DNA of 64,000 nucleotides from an uncultured Dialister sp. (lineage in GTDB: Bacteria > Bacillota > Negativicutes > Veillonellales > Dialisteraceae), in NCBI GenBank assembly GCA_900545365.1, contig UQYL01000004.1, positions 1 to 64,000 on the forward strand, in the 5' to 3' direction. A model generated the notes under the pieces. That model saw only the letters and a list, made by a program, of their open reading frames with translations, had not been told where the DNA came from and ran no database searches. Both the position numbers and the translations under genes were made by a program. This document shows positions 40,178-47,825 of this stretch, in pieces. Each line of letters opens with the position of its first letter. Positions within the stretch are counted from its first letter, which is position 1.

Positions 40178-40207
40178 TTGACTTTCTTCTTATAGTGGTA
40201 TACTATA
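40178..40207 (+). promoter_or_regulatory. ppsA promoter with overlapping dyad operator
   Basis: TTGACT (40178-40183) and the extended -10 TGGTATACT (40196-40204) form the promoter, with a short 15-bp spacer. The inverted repeat TATAGT-N5-ACTATA (40191-40196 and 40202-40207) covers the -10, a position suited to a repressor. A CcpN-like repressor gene lies two genes downstream. Confidence 0.5.
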
Positions 40208-40268
40208 AAACCGTGAATCAGAATAAAGCATACACTTTTCATAAGCGATTTTTCTAAGGAGGATTACA

Positions 40269-42656
40269 ATGGACAAAAGAGAAAACGCGTATGTGCTGTG
40301 GTTTGATGAACTCCGCCGCGAAGACGTGGCGCTGGTAGGCGGCAAATCGTCTTCCCTGGGCGAACTGACATCCGCTACCCACGTGCCGGTCCCCTACGGT
40401 TTTGCGACGACCGCTCACGCATACCGGTACTTCATGGATGCCACCGGAACGAACAAGAAGATCCATGAACTGCTCGACCAGCTGGACGACGTGGAAGACT
40501 CCGCCGAGCTCCGCGACGTGTGCGCGAAGATCCGCGCGGAGATCGTCGCGGCGGAAATGCCGGAAGACCTGGCAGACGCCATCGGGGATGCCTATGAAGA
40601 ACTGGCGCAGAAGACCGGTCACGGCGATCCCTTCGTAGCCGTCCGCTCCAGCGCGACCGCGGAAGACCTGCCGGACGCTTCCTTCGCGGGCCAGCAGGAC
40701 ACCTACCTCAATGTAAAAGGCCGGGAAGAAGTCATCCGCAAAGTCAAGGAATGCTACGCTTCCACCTTTACTGACCGCGCGACCTACTACCGCGTGAAGA
40801 AAGGCTTCGCTCATGAGAACGTCGCCCTTTCCGCCGCCGTCCAGATGATGGCGTACTCCAAAGTGGCCGGCGTCATGTTCACCGTCGATCTCGCCACCGG
40901 CGCGGACGACAAGATCATGATTGAAGGCTCCTGGGGCCTGGGCGAATACATCGTACAGGGCACCGTCACGCCGGACAATTTCGTCGTGGATAAAGACAGC
41001 CTCACCATCCTGTCCCGCCGCATCAATGAAAAGCCCATCGAACTGGTGCGCGATGAAAACGGCGGCGTCGTAGAAAAGCGCGTTCCCGAAGAACTGGCGA
41101 AAGCGCAGGTCATGAGCGACGAACAGATTGCGGAACTGGCAGGCTACGCGAAAGCCATTGAAAAGCACTACGGCTGCTACATGGACATGGAATGGGCGCT
41201 CGATGAAGACAACAAACTCTGGATCCTCCAGGCCCGCCCGGAGACTGTATGGTCCAGAAAGAATAAAGAAAAGAAAGAGGAGAGCAAAGTGAACGTAACC
41301 ACCGATCATAAGGTACTCGTCAAAGGCCTTCCCGCCAGCCCGGGACTGGTCGCAGGCAAAGCGCATGTCATCACCGACCCGGCGGACATCGATCAGTTCA
41401 AGGAAGGCGAGATCCTCGTCACGCTCATGACCTCCCCGGACTGGGTGCCGGCCATGAAGAAAGCCCTCGCCATCGTCACGGACGCGGGCGGCATGACCTG
41501 CCACGCTTCCATTGTTTCCCGTGAACTGGGCATTCCCTGCGTCGTCGGCACGAAGAGCCGCAGCACCGATGCCACCGCTGTGCTGAAGACCGGTCAGGAG
41601 ATCACCGTGGACGCGCAGAACGGCATCATCTATGACGGCATCGTGGAAGACATGATCGAAAAACCGCAGGCGCAGGCAGCGGCAGGCACTGCGGCTGTAG
41701 CGGCGGAATACTTCCCGCCCACCGGCACCACCGTCCTCATGAACCTGGGCGATCCCGATCTGGCGCAGAAATACGCGTCCCTCCCGTGCGACGGCATCGG
41801 CCTCATGAGAGAAGAATTCATCTGGACCACCTTCATCCATGAACACCCGCTGCACCTCATCGAAACGGGCCATCCGGAAAAAGTCGTCGACATGCTGGCG
41901 GAAGGCATCAGCAAAGTCTGCCGCGCCATGGCGCCGAGACCGGTGGTGCTCCGCTTCTCCGACTTCAAGTCCGGCGAATACAGAAACCTCGTGGGCGGCG
42001 ACAAATACGAACCGGTAGAACCGGCCGACCTTCTCGGCTGGCGCGGCGCTTCCCGCTACTATGACCCGAAATACATCGACGCGTTCCGCCTCGAACTGAA
42101 AGCGGTGAAGAAAGTCCGCGAAGAATTCGGCCTGAAGAACCTGAACTGCATGATCCCCTTCTGCCGCACCGTAGACGAAGCGCGCAAAGTCACGGAGATC
42201 ATGAAAGAAGAAGGCCTCGAACGCGGCCCGGACTTCAAGCTCCTCCTCATGGCGGAGATCCCCTCCAACATCATCCTCGCCGATCAGTTCAATAAATACG
42301 TCGACGGCTACTCCATCGGCTCCAACGACCTGACCATGCTCATCCTCGGCTGCGACCGCAACAACGACACCGTGGCCTCCCTCTTCGATGAACGGAACCT
42401 GGCGCTCCGCCGCGCGATCCGCCACCTCATCAAGACGGCGCACAAAGACGGAAAGACCGTATCCATCTGCGGCCAGGCGCCGTCGGTCTACCCGGACTTC
42501 ACGGAATTCCTCGTGAGAAGCGGCATCGACTGCGTATCCGTCAACCCGGATATGGTCAAGGCGACGAAACTGAACGTGGCCCGCATCGAACAGAGACTGC
42601 TCCTCGACGCGGCGACCGGCAAAGGCCTCGCGGAGACCGAAGAATACGACTGGTAA
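40269..42656 (+). CDS. ppsA: Phosphoenolpyruvate synthase
   Basis: PpsA makes phosphoenolpyruvate from pyruvate with ATP to AMP, feeding gluconeogenesis. The 795-residue protein has the N-terminal ATP-grasp domain (GGKSSSLGEL, AVRSSATAEDLPDASFAGQQ), the swivelling phosphohistidine domain with His412 in GGMTCHAS, and the C-terminal PEP/pyruvate barrel with CDGIGLMREEF and GSNDLTMLILGCDRN. Length and the SSATAEDLP form favour PEP synthase over pyruvate phosphate dikinase. AAGGAGG precedes the ATG. The next two genes encode likely controllers of this step. Confidence 0.95.
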   Translation: MDKRENAYVLWFDELRREDVALVGGKSSSLGELTSATHVPVPYGFATTAHAYRYFMDATGTNKKIHELLDQLDDVEDSAELRDVCAKIRAEIVAAEMPEDLADAIGDAYEELAQKTGHGDPFVAVRSSATAEDLPDASFAGQQDTYLNVKGREEVIRKVKECYASTFTDRATYYRVKKGFAHENVALSAAVQMMAYSKVAGVMFTVDLATGADDKIMIEGSWGLGEYIVQGTVTPDNFVVDKDSLTILSRRINEKPIELVRDENGGVVEKRVPEELAKAQVMSDEQIAELAGYAKAIEKHYGCYMDMEWALDEDNKLWILQARPETVWSRKNKEKKEESKVNVTTDHKVLVKGLPASPGLVAGKAHVITDPADIDQFKEGEILVTLMTSPDWVPAMKKALAIVTDAGGMTCHASIVSRELGIPCVVGTKSRSTDATAVLKTGQEITVDAQNGIIYDGIVEDMIEKPQAQAAAGTAAVAAEYFPPTGTTVLMNLGDPDLAQKYASLPCDGIGLMREEFIWTTFIHEHPLHLIETGHPEKVVDMLAEGISKVCRAMAPRPVVLRFSDFKSGEYRNLVGGDKYEPVEPADLLGWRGASRYYDPKYIDAFRLELKAVKKVREEFGLKNLNCMIPFCRTVDEARKVTEIMKEEGLERGPDFKLLLMAEIPSNIILADQFNKYVDGYSIGSNDLTMLILGCDRNNDTVASLFDERNLALRRAIRHLIKTAHKDGKTVSICGQAPSVYPDFTEFLVRSGIDCVSVNPDMVKATKLNVARIEQRLLLDAATGKGLAETEEYDW

Positions 42657-42731
42657 GAAAAACGGATGAACGGCGCGGGCGGAAAGACCCTTCCGCCGCC
42701 GATCCGCGGAAGCGGATGATCCGGGAAATGT

Positions 42732-42759
42732 GGGGCTGCCGTAAGGCGGCCCCCTTTTT
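42732..42759 (+). terminator. Terminator after ppsA
   Basis: GGGGCTGCC (42732-42740) pairs with GGCGGCCCC (42745-42753, one G-U) around GTAA and is followed by CTTTTTC. Confidence 0.8.
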
Positions 42760-42785
42760 CAAAATATAAAGAAAGGAAGAACAAC

Positions 42786-43421
42786 GTGCAGCTTACAGAC
42801 CGTCAACAGGAGATCACCCGCATCGTCCGTGAAAACGGACCGATCACGGGAGAAATGATCGCCGCGAAACTCCACGTGACGAGAAGCGCGCTCCGGGGCG
42901 ATCTCGCCGTCCTTCTCTCAGGGGAAGTGATCGCGGCCAGACGCAGGCTGGGCTACTACTACCTGGGCGGCGGCACCGATCCGGCGGCCTCCGAGATCAG
43001 GAAATGTACGGTAGCTGCCTGCATGTCCCGGCCTATCGTCGTGGCCGGAGACTCCAATGCCTACGACGCGGCGGTCCTGCTCTTCACGGAAGACGTGGGG
43101 ACCATCTTCGTGGGCGAAGAAGACAATATTCTGGGCGTCGTATCCCGCAAAGACCTGCTCAAAGCCGCCATGGGGCGGGAAGGCCTTCAGCAGATGCCCA
43201 TTTCCATGGTCATGACGCCGAAATCCAAAATGATCTACGCAGAACCGGATGAAGAAGTGGTGAACGTGGCGCAGAAACTCATCGACTATGAAGTGGACTG
43301 CCTGCCCGTGGTCACCGTGGAAGAAGGAAAAGGCGACCGGCGCTTCCATTTGCAGGGGCGCATTTCCAAGACCAATATCACCCGGCTGTTTCTGGAACTC
43401 GGCATGGGCCGCAGGAGGTAA
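42786..43421 (+). CDS. CcpN-like transcriptional repressor (HTH plus CBS pair)
   Basis: CcpN of Bacillus subtilis represses gluconeogenic genes during growth on glucose, sensing nucleotides through its CBS domains. The 211-residue product has an N-terminal winged HTH (ITGEMIAAKLHVTRSALRGDL, split as residues ~20-40) and two CBS repeats, the first with DVGTIFVGEEDNILGVVSRKDL and the second with DCLPVV. The start is GTG after AAAGGAAG. It is 6 bp ahead of the PEP synthase regulator, the same pairing as ccpN-yqfL in Bacillus. Confidence 0.85.
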   Translation: MQLTDRQQEITRIVRENGPITGEMIAAKLHVTRSALRGDLAVLLSGEVIAARRRLGYYYLGGGTDPAASEIRKCTVAACMSRPIVVAGDSNAYDAAVLLFTEDVGTIFVGEEDNILGVVSRKDLLKAAMGREGLQQMPISMVMTPKSKMIYAEPDEEVVNVAQKLIDYEVDCLPVVTVEEGKGDRRFHLQGRISKTNITRLFLELGMGRRR

Positions 43422-43427
43422 TGCTTC

Positions 43428-44255
43428 GTGAATCAACCGACCGTATATGTCATTTCGGACTCCCTCGGCGAGACCGGCGAAAAACTTGCCCACGCGGCGA
43501 TCAGCCAGTTCGACGAGGAAAGTATAGACGTCATCCGCGTGCCCTTCGTGCGCAATGCGGACCAGATCAATGAGATCACCGCGGAAGCGGCCCGGAAAGG
43601 CGCCATCATCTGCCACACTCTCGTCTCTCCCGAGCTGCGGGAAAAACTGGATGAAGCAGCGGCGGCGCACGGCGTGCGCTATGTGGACATCCTCGGGCCC
43701 ATGCTCGACGCGGTCTCGTCCATCGCGCAGACGAAGCCCCGCATGAAGCCGGGCCTCATCCACAAGCTCGATGAAGAATACTTCAAAAAAGTGGAGGCCA
43801 TCGAATTTGCCGTCAAGTACGACGACGGGAAAAATCCCGCCGGGTTTGAAAAGGCGGACATCGTCCTCATCGGCGTGTCCCGCACATCCAAGACGCCCAT
43901 GTCCATGTACCTGGCGCACAAAAAATACAAAGTGGCCAATCTGCCTCTCGTGCCGGAAGTGCCGCTGCCGGAAGAGATCTTCCGCGTGCCGCCGTACCGC
44001 ATCGTGGGCCTCATCATCGATCCGTACAAACTGAACAGCATCCGCACGGAACGGATGAAGGCGCTCGGCTTCTCCAGCGCGGCGAATTACACGGACATCA
44101 CCCGCATCGAAGACGAGCTGGCCTACGCGAAAGCCGTCATGCGCCAGCTCCACTGCGTCGTCCTGGACGTGTCGAACAGGGCCATCGAAGAAACTTCGAG
44201 CCGCATCATCGAGATCATCGAAAGGAACCGCCAGATCTACGGCGAGAAATACTGA
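43428..44255 (+). CDS. PEP synthase/PPDK regulatory kinase-phosphorylase
   Basis: This DUF299 family inactivates PEP synthase or pyruvate phosphate dikinase by ADP-dependent phosphorylation of a threonine and reverses it by phosphorolysis. The 275-residue protein has the N-terminal YVISDSLGETGE and the P-loop-like GVSRTSKTPMSMYLA. Its target here is most likely the PpsA encoded just upstream. The start is GTG, 8 bases after AGGAGGT. Confidence 0.92.
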   Translation: MNQPTVYVISDSLGETGEKLAHAAISQFDEESIDVIRVPFVRNADQINEITAEAARKGAIICHTLVSPELREKLDEAAAAHGVRYVDILGPMLDAVSSIAQTKPRMKPGLIHKLDEEYFKKVEAIEFAVKYDDGKNPAGFEKADIVLIGVSRTSKTPMSMYLAHKKYKVANLPLVPEVPLPEEIFRVPPYRIVGLIIDPYKLNSIRTERMKALGFSSAANYTDITRIEDELAYAKAVMRQLHCVVLDVSNRAIEETSSRIIEIIERNRQIYGEKY

Positions 44256-44260
44256 AAAAG

Positions 44261-44293
44261 AAGCGCTGCCTTGCGTGAGGCGGCGCTTTTTTG
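44261..44293 (+). terminator. Terminator after the PEP synthase regulator gene
   Basis: AAGCGCTGCCT (44261-44271) pairs with AGGCGGCGCTT (44278-44288, one G-U) and runs into six T residues. Confidence 0.85.
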
Positions 44294-44300
44294 CTACAGT
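44271..44300 (+). promoter_or_regulatory. dGTPase gene promoter nested in the preceding terminator
   Basis: TTGCGT (44271-44276) lies in the terminator loop, and TACAGT (44295-44300), with TG one base before it, follows after 18 bp. Confidence 0.45.
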
Positions 44301-44332
44301 GGAAGAAACAGAGACGTCCACAGGAGGAGATC

Positions 44333-45322
44333 ATGAACATCAGAGAAAGAACCGAACGGAATGAGCGGCAGCTCCTTTCGCCGCTTGCCGTGTTCGCCGA
44401 CGAAGCGGAAAGAGACAGGCCGGAAGAAGAATGTCCGCTCCGCACCGCCTTCCAACGGGATCGGGACCGCATCCTTCACAGCAGCTTCTTCCGCCGCATG
44501 AAGCACAAGACGCAGGTCTACATCGCGCCCCGCGGCGACCACTACCGCACCCGCATGACCCATACCCTTGAAGTGGCCCAGATCGGGCGCACCATCGCCA
44601 GAGCGCTCCGCCTCAATGAAGACCTGGTCGAAGCCATCGCCCTCGGCCACGACCTGGGGCACACCCCCTTCGGCCACGTGGGCGAATCGGCGCTGAACGA
44701 CATCTGCGGTCATTTCCATCACAATGAGCAGAGCGTGCGCATCGTGGAGCGCCTCGAAAAAGGCGGGAAAGGGCTGAATCTCACGAAACAGGTGCGGGAC
44801 GGCATTCTCCGCCACACCGGACATGTCCCGGCGGCTTCTCTCGAAGGGCAGCTCGTCAAATACGCCGACCGCATCGCCTACCTCTGCCACGACTTCGACG
44901 ACGCCGAGGCGGCGGGGCTCCTCACCACGCGGGACCTTCCCGACGCCGTGCGGCGGCGCTTCGGCGAGACCCATTCCGACATGATCACCGCCATGGTGAC
45001 AGACCTCATTCAGAGCGCGCTGGACAGCCGTGCCCTGCACATGTCCCCGGAAGGCGACGAGACGCTCCTCACATTCCGGGAATTCATGTTCCGCCGGGTC
45101 TACCTCTCGCCGGCTCTCGTGCCCGACCGCGAGCGGGGATACAACGTGGTGCAGATGCTCTACAAATACTACATGGACCATCCCGAAGCGATCCCCGCGG
45201 AATGGCGGCTCCTCGCGGACGATGACAGCCAGGCCGCGGTGGACTACATTTCCGGCCTTACCGATAACCACGCCATCGCCCTCTTCCAGGATCTCTTCGT
45301 TCCCCGGTACTGGAATCTGTGA
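44333..45322 (+). CDS. dgt: Deoxyguanosinetriphosphate triphosphohydrolase (dGTPase-like)
   Basis: The HD-domain enzyme releases tripolyphosphate from dGTP or other dNTPs and helps balance nucleotide pools. The 329-residue protein has the metal site in RMTHTLEVAQI and GHDLGHTPFGH, followed by HNEQSVRIVERLE and the DRIAYLCHDFDDA segment. Length corresponds to the shorter Dgt subfamily (type 2). AGGAGGA lies 5 bases before the ATG at 44333. It is monocistronic. Confidence 0.9.
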   Translation: MNIRERTERNERQLLSPLAVFADEAERDRPEEECPLRTAFQRDRDRILHSSFFRRMKHKTQVYIAPRGDHYRTRMTHTLEVAQIGRTIARALRLNEDLVEAIALGHDLGHTPFGHVGESALNDICGHFHHNEQSVRIVERLEKGGKGLNLTKQVRDGILRHTGHVPAASLEGQLVKYADRIAYLCHDFDDAEAAGLLTTRDLPDAVRRRFGETHSDMITAMVTDLIQSALDSRALHMSPEGDETLLTFREFMFRRVYLSPALVPDRERGYNVVQMLYKYYMDHPEAIPAEWRLLADDDSQAAVDYISGLTDNHAIALFQDLFVPRYWNL

Positions 45323-45360
45323 GGACCTCGTTAAAAATAATAAAATTTCCCCGTCGGGGC

Positions 45361-45389
45361 TTGCAACAGTTTCCGGATTTTTTTACAAT
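45361..45389 (+). promoter_or_regulatory. Promoter of the small charged secreted protein
   Basis: TTGCAA (45361-45366) and TACAAT (45384-45389) are 17 bp apart, 60 bp before the start. A small CCCCGTCGGGG dyad lies just upstream. Confidence 0.6.
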
Positions 45390-45448
45390 GCAGATAAAGC
45401 ATCCTTTCTTGCGAAAAAGGAAAGTCAGAAAGAAATGAGGCGATCTGT

Positions 45449-45910
45449 ATGAAAAAGATTCTGGCAGCCATGATACTGGCGGCTTTCGCCGCGGGCGTGA
45501 CCGCATCCGCCGCGATGCCCTTCGGCGACAGAGGCCCCGGCCCGGCCCATCCGAAGCCCGGCGCCGCCGTCCATCAGGAAAAAGACAAGAGGATCCCTCC
45601 GGGACAGGCGAAAAAGATCGAGAAAAAGGACAAGGACCTTCCGCCGGGCATCGCAAAGAAAATAGAGAAAAAAGACAATGACCGCAGAGATGACAGAAGA
45701 GATGAACGCCGGGATGAGAGGAGAGATGAACGCCGGGACGACAGAAGAGACGAGCACAAAGCGCCGCCGCACATGCAGAAGCCCGATCCCCGCCGTGATG
45801 ACCGCGGCCGCAAGGCGCCGCCCCCGCCGAGAGACCGCCATGACGAAGACGATAACGACAAGGACAATGGCGGACTCATCGGGAAAATTCTCGAACAGAT
45901 CAAAGACTGA
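45449..45910 (+). CDS. Small secreted low-complexity charged protein
   Basis: Function unknown; 153 residues. A signal peptide (cleavage after VTASA) leads to an extremely hydrophilic chain. Two copies of PPGxAKKIEKKDxD occupy residues 50-63 and 65-78, four or more copies of RRDE/RRDD follow (79-102), then a Pro/Arg/Asp region and the acidic stretch DEDDNDKDN. The mature part has no cysteine and is probably disordered. The SD is weak. The repeat DNA makes copy-number change by slippage likely. Confidence 0.75.
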   Translation: MKKILAAMILAAFAAGVTASAAMPFGDRGPGPAHPKPGAAVHQEKDKRIPPGQAKKIEKKDKDLPPGIAKKIEKKDNDRRDDRRDERRDERRDERRDDRRDEHKAPPHMQKPDPRRDDRGRKAPPPPRDRHDEDDNDKDNGGLIGKILEQIKD

Positions 45911-45963
45911 CCGCAGAGAAGGCTCTTCTTCGGAAGGGCTTTTCGTATGCAGGAATTTAGATA

Positions 45964-45992
45964 TTTATATAACTCGATTCATATGATATAAT
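45964..45992 (+). promoter_or_regulatory. arsR-type gene promoter
   Basis: TTTATA (45964-45969) and TATAAT (45987-45992) are 17 bp apart, with TG one base before the -10, 38 bp upstream of the start. Confidence 0.6.
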
Positions 45993-46030
45993 AAGAAACA
46001 AGATTTTTACGTGAGAAAAGAGGAAACACC

Positions 46031-46405
46031 ATGGATTATGAACCGAGCTACAAAGAATTTGCGACCATCTTCAAGGCCCTCTCCGACGAGACCCGGCTCT
46101 GCATCGTGGATATGCTGTCCTGCGCGGAACTCTCGGCGTGCGATATCCTGAAGAATTTCACCCTGTCCCAGTCCACCCTGAGCTACCACATGAAAATTCT
46201 CATCGAAGCGGGTATCGTGAACGCCCGCCGCGAAGGCCTGTGGACGAAGTACTCCATCAATGACGACACATTTATGAAAGTCATGGACTTCCTGCCGGCG
46301 CTCTACAAAATGAAAAACGAATGCGTCTGCAAGCAGATCAAGTACTGCAAAGAAGGCGACTCCTGCCCGGTGAACGTCAACGGCAAAGATTCCTTCGGCT
46401 TCTGA
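46031..46405 (+). CDS. ArsR-family metalloregulator-like repressor
   Basis: ArsR/SmtB repressors leave DNA when they bind metal or metalloid ions. The 124-residue protein has the winged HTH TLSQSTLSYHMKILIEAGIV (45-64) and a wing REGLWTKYSI. Seven cysteines occur: Cys24, Cys31 and Cys37 near helix 3, where ArsR proteins bind As(III), and a C-terminal group Cys98, Cys100, Cys106 and Cys112. No resistance gene adjoins it, so the target is unknown. AGAGGAAAC precedes the ATG. Confidence 0.88.
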   Translation: MDYEPSYKEFATIFKALSDETRLCIVDMLSCAELSACDILKNFTLSQSTLSYHMKILIEAGIVNARREGLWTKYSINDDTFMKVMDFLPALYKMKNECVCKQIKYCKEGDSCPVNVNGKDSFGF

Positions 46406-46422
46406 GGGAAAGTAGAACAGAC

Positions 46423-46457
46423 AAAAAAAGACGAGCCATAAAAAGCCCGTCTTTTTT
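46423..46457 (+). terminator. Terminator after the arsR-type gene
   Basis: AAAAAAAGACG (46423-46433) pairs with CGTCTTTTTT (46448-46457), with an inner GCC/GGC-like part and a T-rich end. Confidence 0.8.
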
Positions 46458-46570
46458 GCGTTGCTTTTCAGTGAAAAATGGAAACGCTCTGCCGCCGCGC
46501 CTGATGCGGTAAACCCGGGAATCTCGTGTTTTGCGCTTTACAAGAAAAGACATTGCCGCGCGTCTTCCGG

Positions 46571-46745
46571 TCATCGGCTGGTAAATATTTCTGATTTGTA
46601 TATCCTCATTCTCCCTGCCATACTGGAAGTAACAGAGGACGATATCTGCGGATTCTGGCTCCTACTCGAACTGGGAGTACCGAGGGCTGCATTTACATCG
46701 TCTTCTATTTTTTTGTACTCATCCTCCTTAAATGGAAAATAAAAA
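46571..46745 (-). pseudogene. Coding-like minus-strand remnant, uncertain
   Basis: The gap 46,458-46,897 holds no clear gene. On its minus strand, AAGGAGG is followed directly by ATG and, after a run of seven A residues, by a frame reading KKIEDDVNAALGTPSSS and ending IYKSEIFTSR before a stop at 46571. In the ATG frame a stop comes after four codons; changing the A run by one base would join the two. A terminator-like stem and T run stand upstream. It may be a decayed short gene or chance. Confidence 0.2.
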
Positions 46746-46853
46746 ACGCCCTGCCGATCAGCGGCGGCAGACGGCCGTGCACCCGCGGGAATTTTTCCGT
46801 CGGAAAGGGAAGCCCGCCCGGCATCAGAGGAAGCGGCGCTTTTGATTCGGATA

Positions 46854-46862
46854 TGGTATAAT
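46854..46862 (+). promoter_or_regulatory. nfo promoter, extended -10
   Basis: TGGTATAAT, identical to the pncB element, lies 35 bp before the start; no good -35 is present. Confidence 0.6.
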
Positions 46863-46897
46863 TTTTGCATAGAATATTTTCGATAAAGGAGAACGCT

Positions 46898-47737
46898 ATG
46901 TTTGTGATCGGCTGTCATTTGTCGGTATCGAAGGGGTATCTCGCCATGGGGAAGGAGGCTTCTTCCCTCGGTGCGAATACGTTTCAGTTCTTTCCGCGGA
47001 ATCCCCGCGGCGGGGCGGCGAAGGCGCTCGACCTGGCGGACGCGGAGGGGCTCCGCGAATGGATGGACGCTCATGATTTCGGGCCCATTCTCTGTCACGG
47101 CGCGTATACCATGAACGGCGCGGCGGCGAAGGCGGAGGTGCGGGAGTTCGCGCGGACGGCCATGCGGGAGGACCTGGCGAAGGCCGCGGCACTCCCCCGC
47201 TGCCTGTACAATCTGCATCCGGGCGCGCACGTGCGGCAGGGGACGGAGGCGGCCATCCCTCTCATCGCGGACATGCTGAACGAGGCGATGGATCAGGAGC
47301 CGCTCCCGCCCTTCGTGCTGCTGGAGACGATGGCCGGGAAAGGCACGGAGGTGGGGCGTACCTTCGAGGAGCTGGCGGCCATCATCGACCGGGTGGAGCG
47401 GAAGGATCGCATGGGGGTGTGTCTCGATACGTGCCACGTGTATGACGCGGGCTACGATATCGTGAATGATCTCGACGGGGTGCTCGCCGAATTTGACCGG
47501 GTGATCGGCCTTGACCGGCTTCACGCGGTGCATCTCAATGACGACAAAAATCCTCTTGGCAGCCGCAAGGACCGCCACGAGAAGATCGGCGAGGGGACCA
47601 TCGGCACGGCAGCCATGGGGCGCATCATCAATGAGCCGCGCCTCCGGGACCTGCCGTTCTATCTGGAAACGCCGAATGAGCTTCCCGGGTACGCCGCCGA
47701 GATCGCGCTCCTGAAGTCGCTCTGCCGGGAGGCGTAA
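46898..47737 (+). CDS. nfo: Endonuclease IV
   Basis: Nfo cleaves DNA at abasic sites and acts on oxidative lesions in base excision repair, using three zinc ions. The 279-residue protein has the barrel motifs FFPRNPR, NLHPGAH, LLETMAGKGTE, GVCLDTCHVYDAGYD, HLNDDKNPLGSRKDRHEKIGEG (given as its key part HLNDDKNPLGS and DRHEKIGEG) and FYLETPN. The ATG at 46898 follows AAAGGAG. It is a single-gene unit with its own terminator. Confidence 0.95.
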   Translation: MFVIGCHLSVSKGYLAMGKEASSLGANTFQFFPRNPRGGAAKALDLADAEGLREWMDAHDFGPILCHGAYTMNGAAAKAEVREFARTAMREDLAKAAALPRCLYNLHPGAHVRQGTEAAIPLIADMLNEAMDQEPLPPFVLLETMAGKGTEVGRTFEELAAIIDRVERKDRMGVCLDTCHVYDAGYDIVNDLDGVLAEFDRVIGLDRLHAVHLNDDKNPLGSRKDRHEKIGEGTIGTAAMGRIINEPRLRDLPFYLETPNELPGYAAEIALLKSLCREA

Positions 47738-47742
47738 AAAGA

Positions 47743-47786
47743 AAAGGAAACGACTGCTCTTTTCAGAGCGATCGTTTCCTTTTTTC
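47743..47786 (+). terminator. Terminator after nfo
   Basis: AAGGAAACGA (47744-47753) pairs with TCGTTTCCTT (47772-47781), with an inner GCTCT/AGAGC stem, and is followed by TTTTT. The A run gives some activity for the converging receptor gene. Confidence 0.85.
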
Positions 47787-47825
47787 GTGCCTGCGAAACG
47801 CCTTCCCGAGCGGGGCGTTTTTTCA

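Noticed and set aside
46571..47578. A 335-codon minus-strand frame covering the gap before nfo and part of nfo.
   Set aside because: Most of it is the shadow of nfo; only the short distal part outside nfo is kept as a low-confidence remnant.
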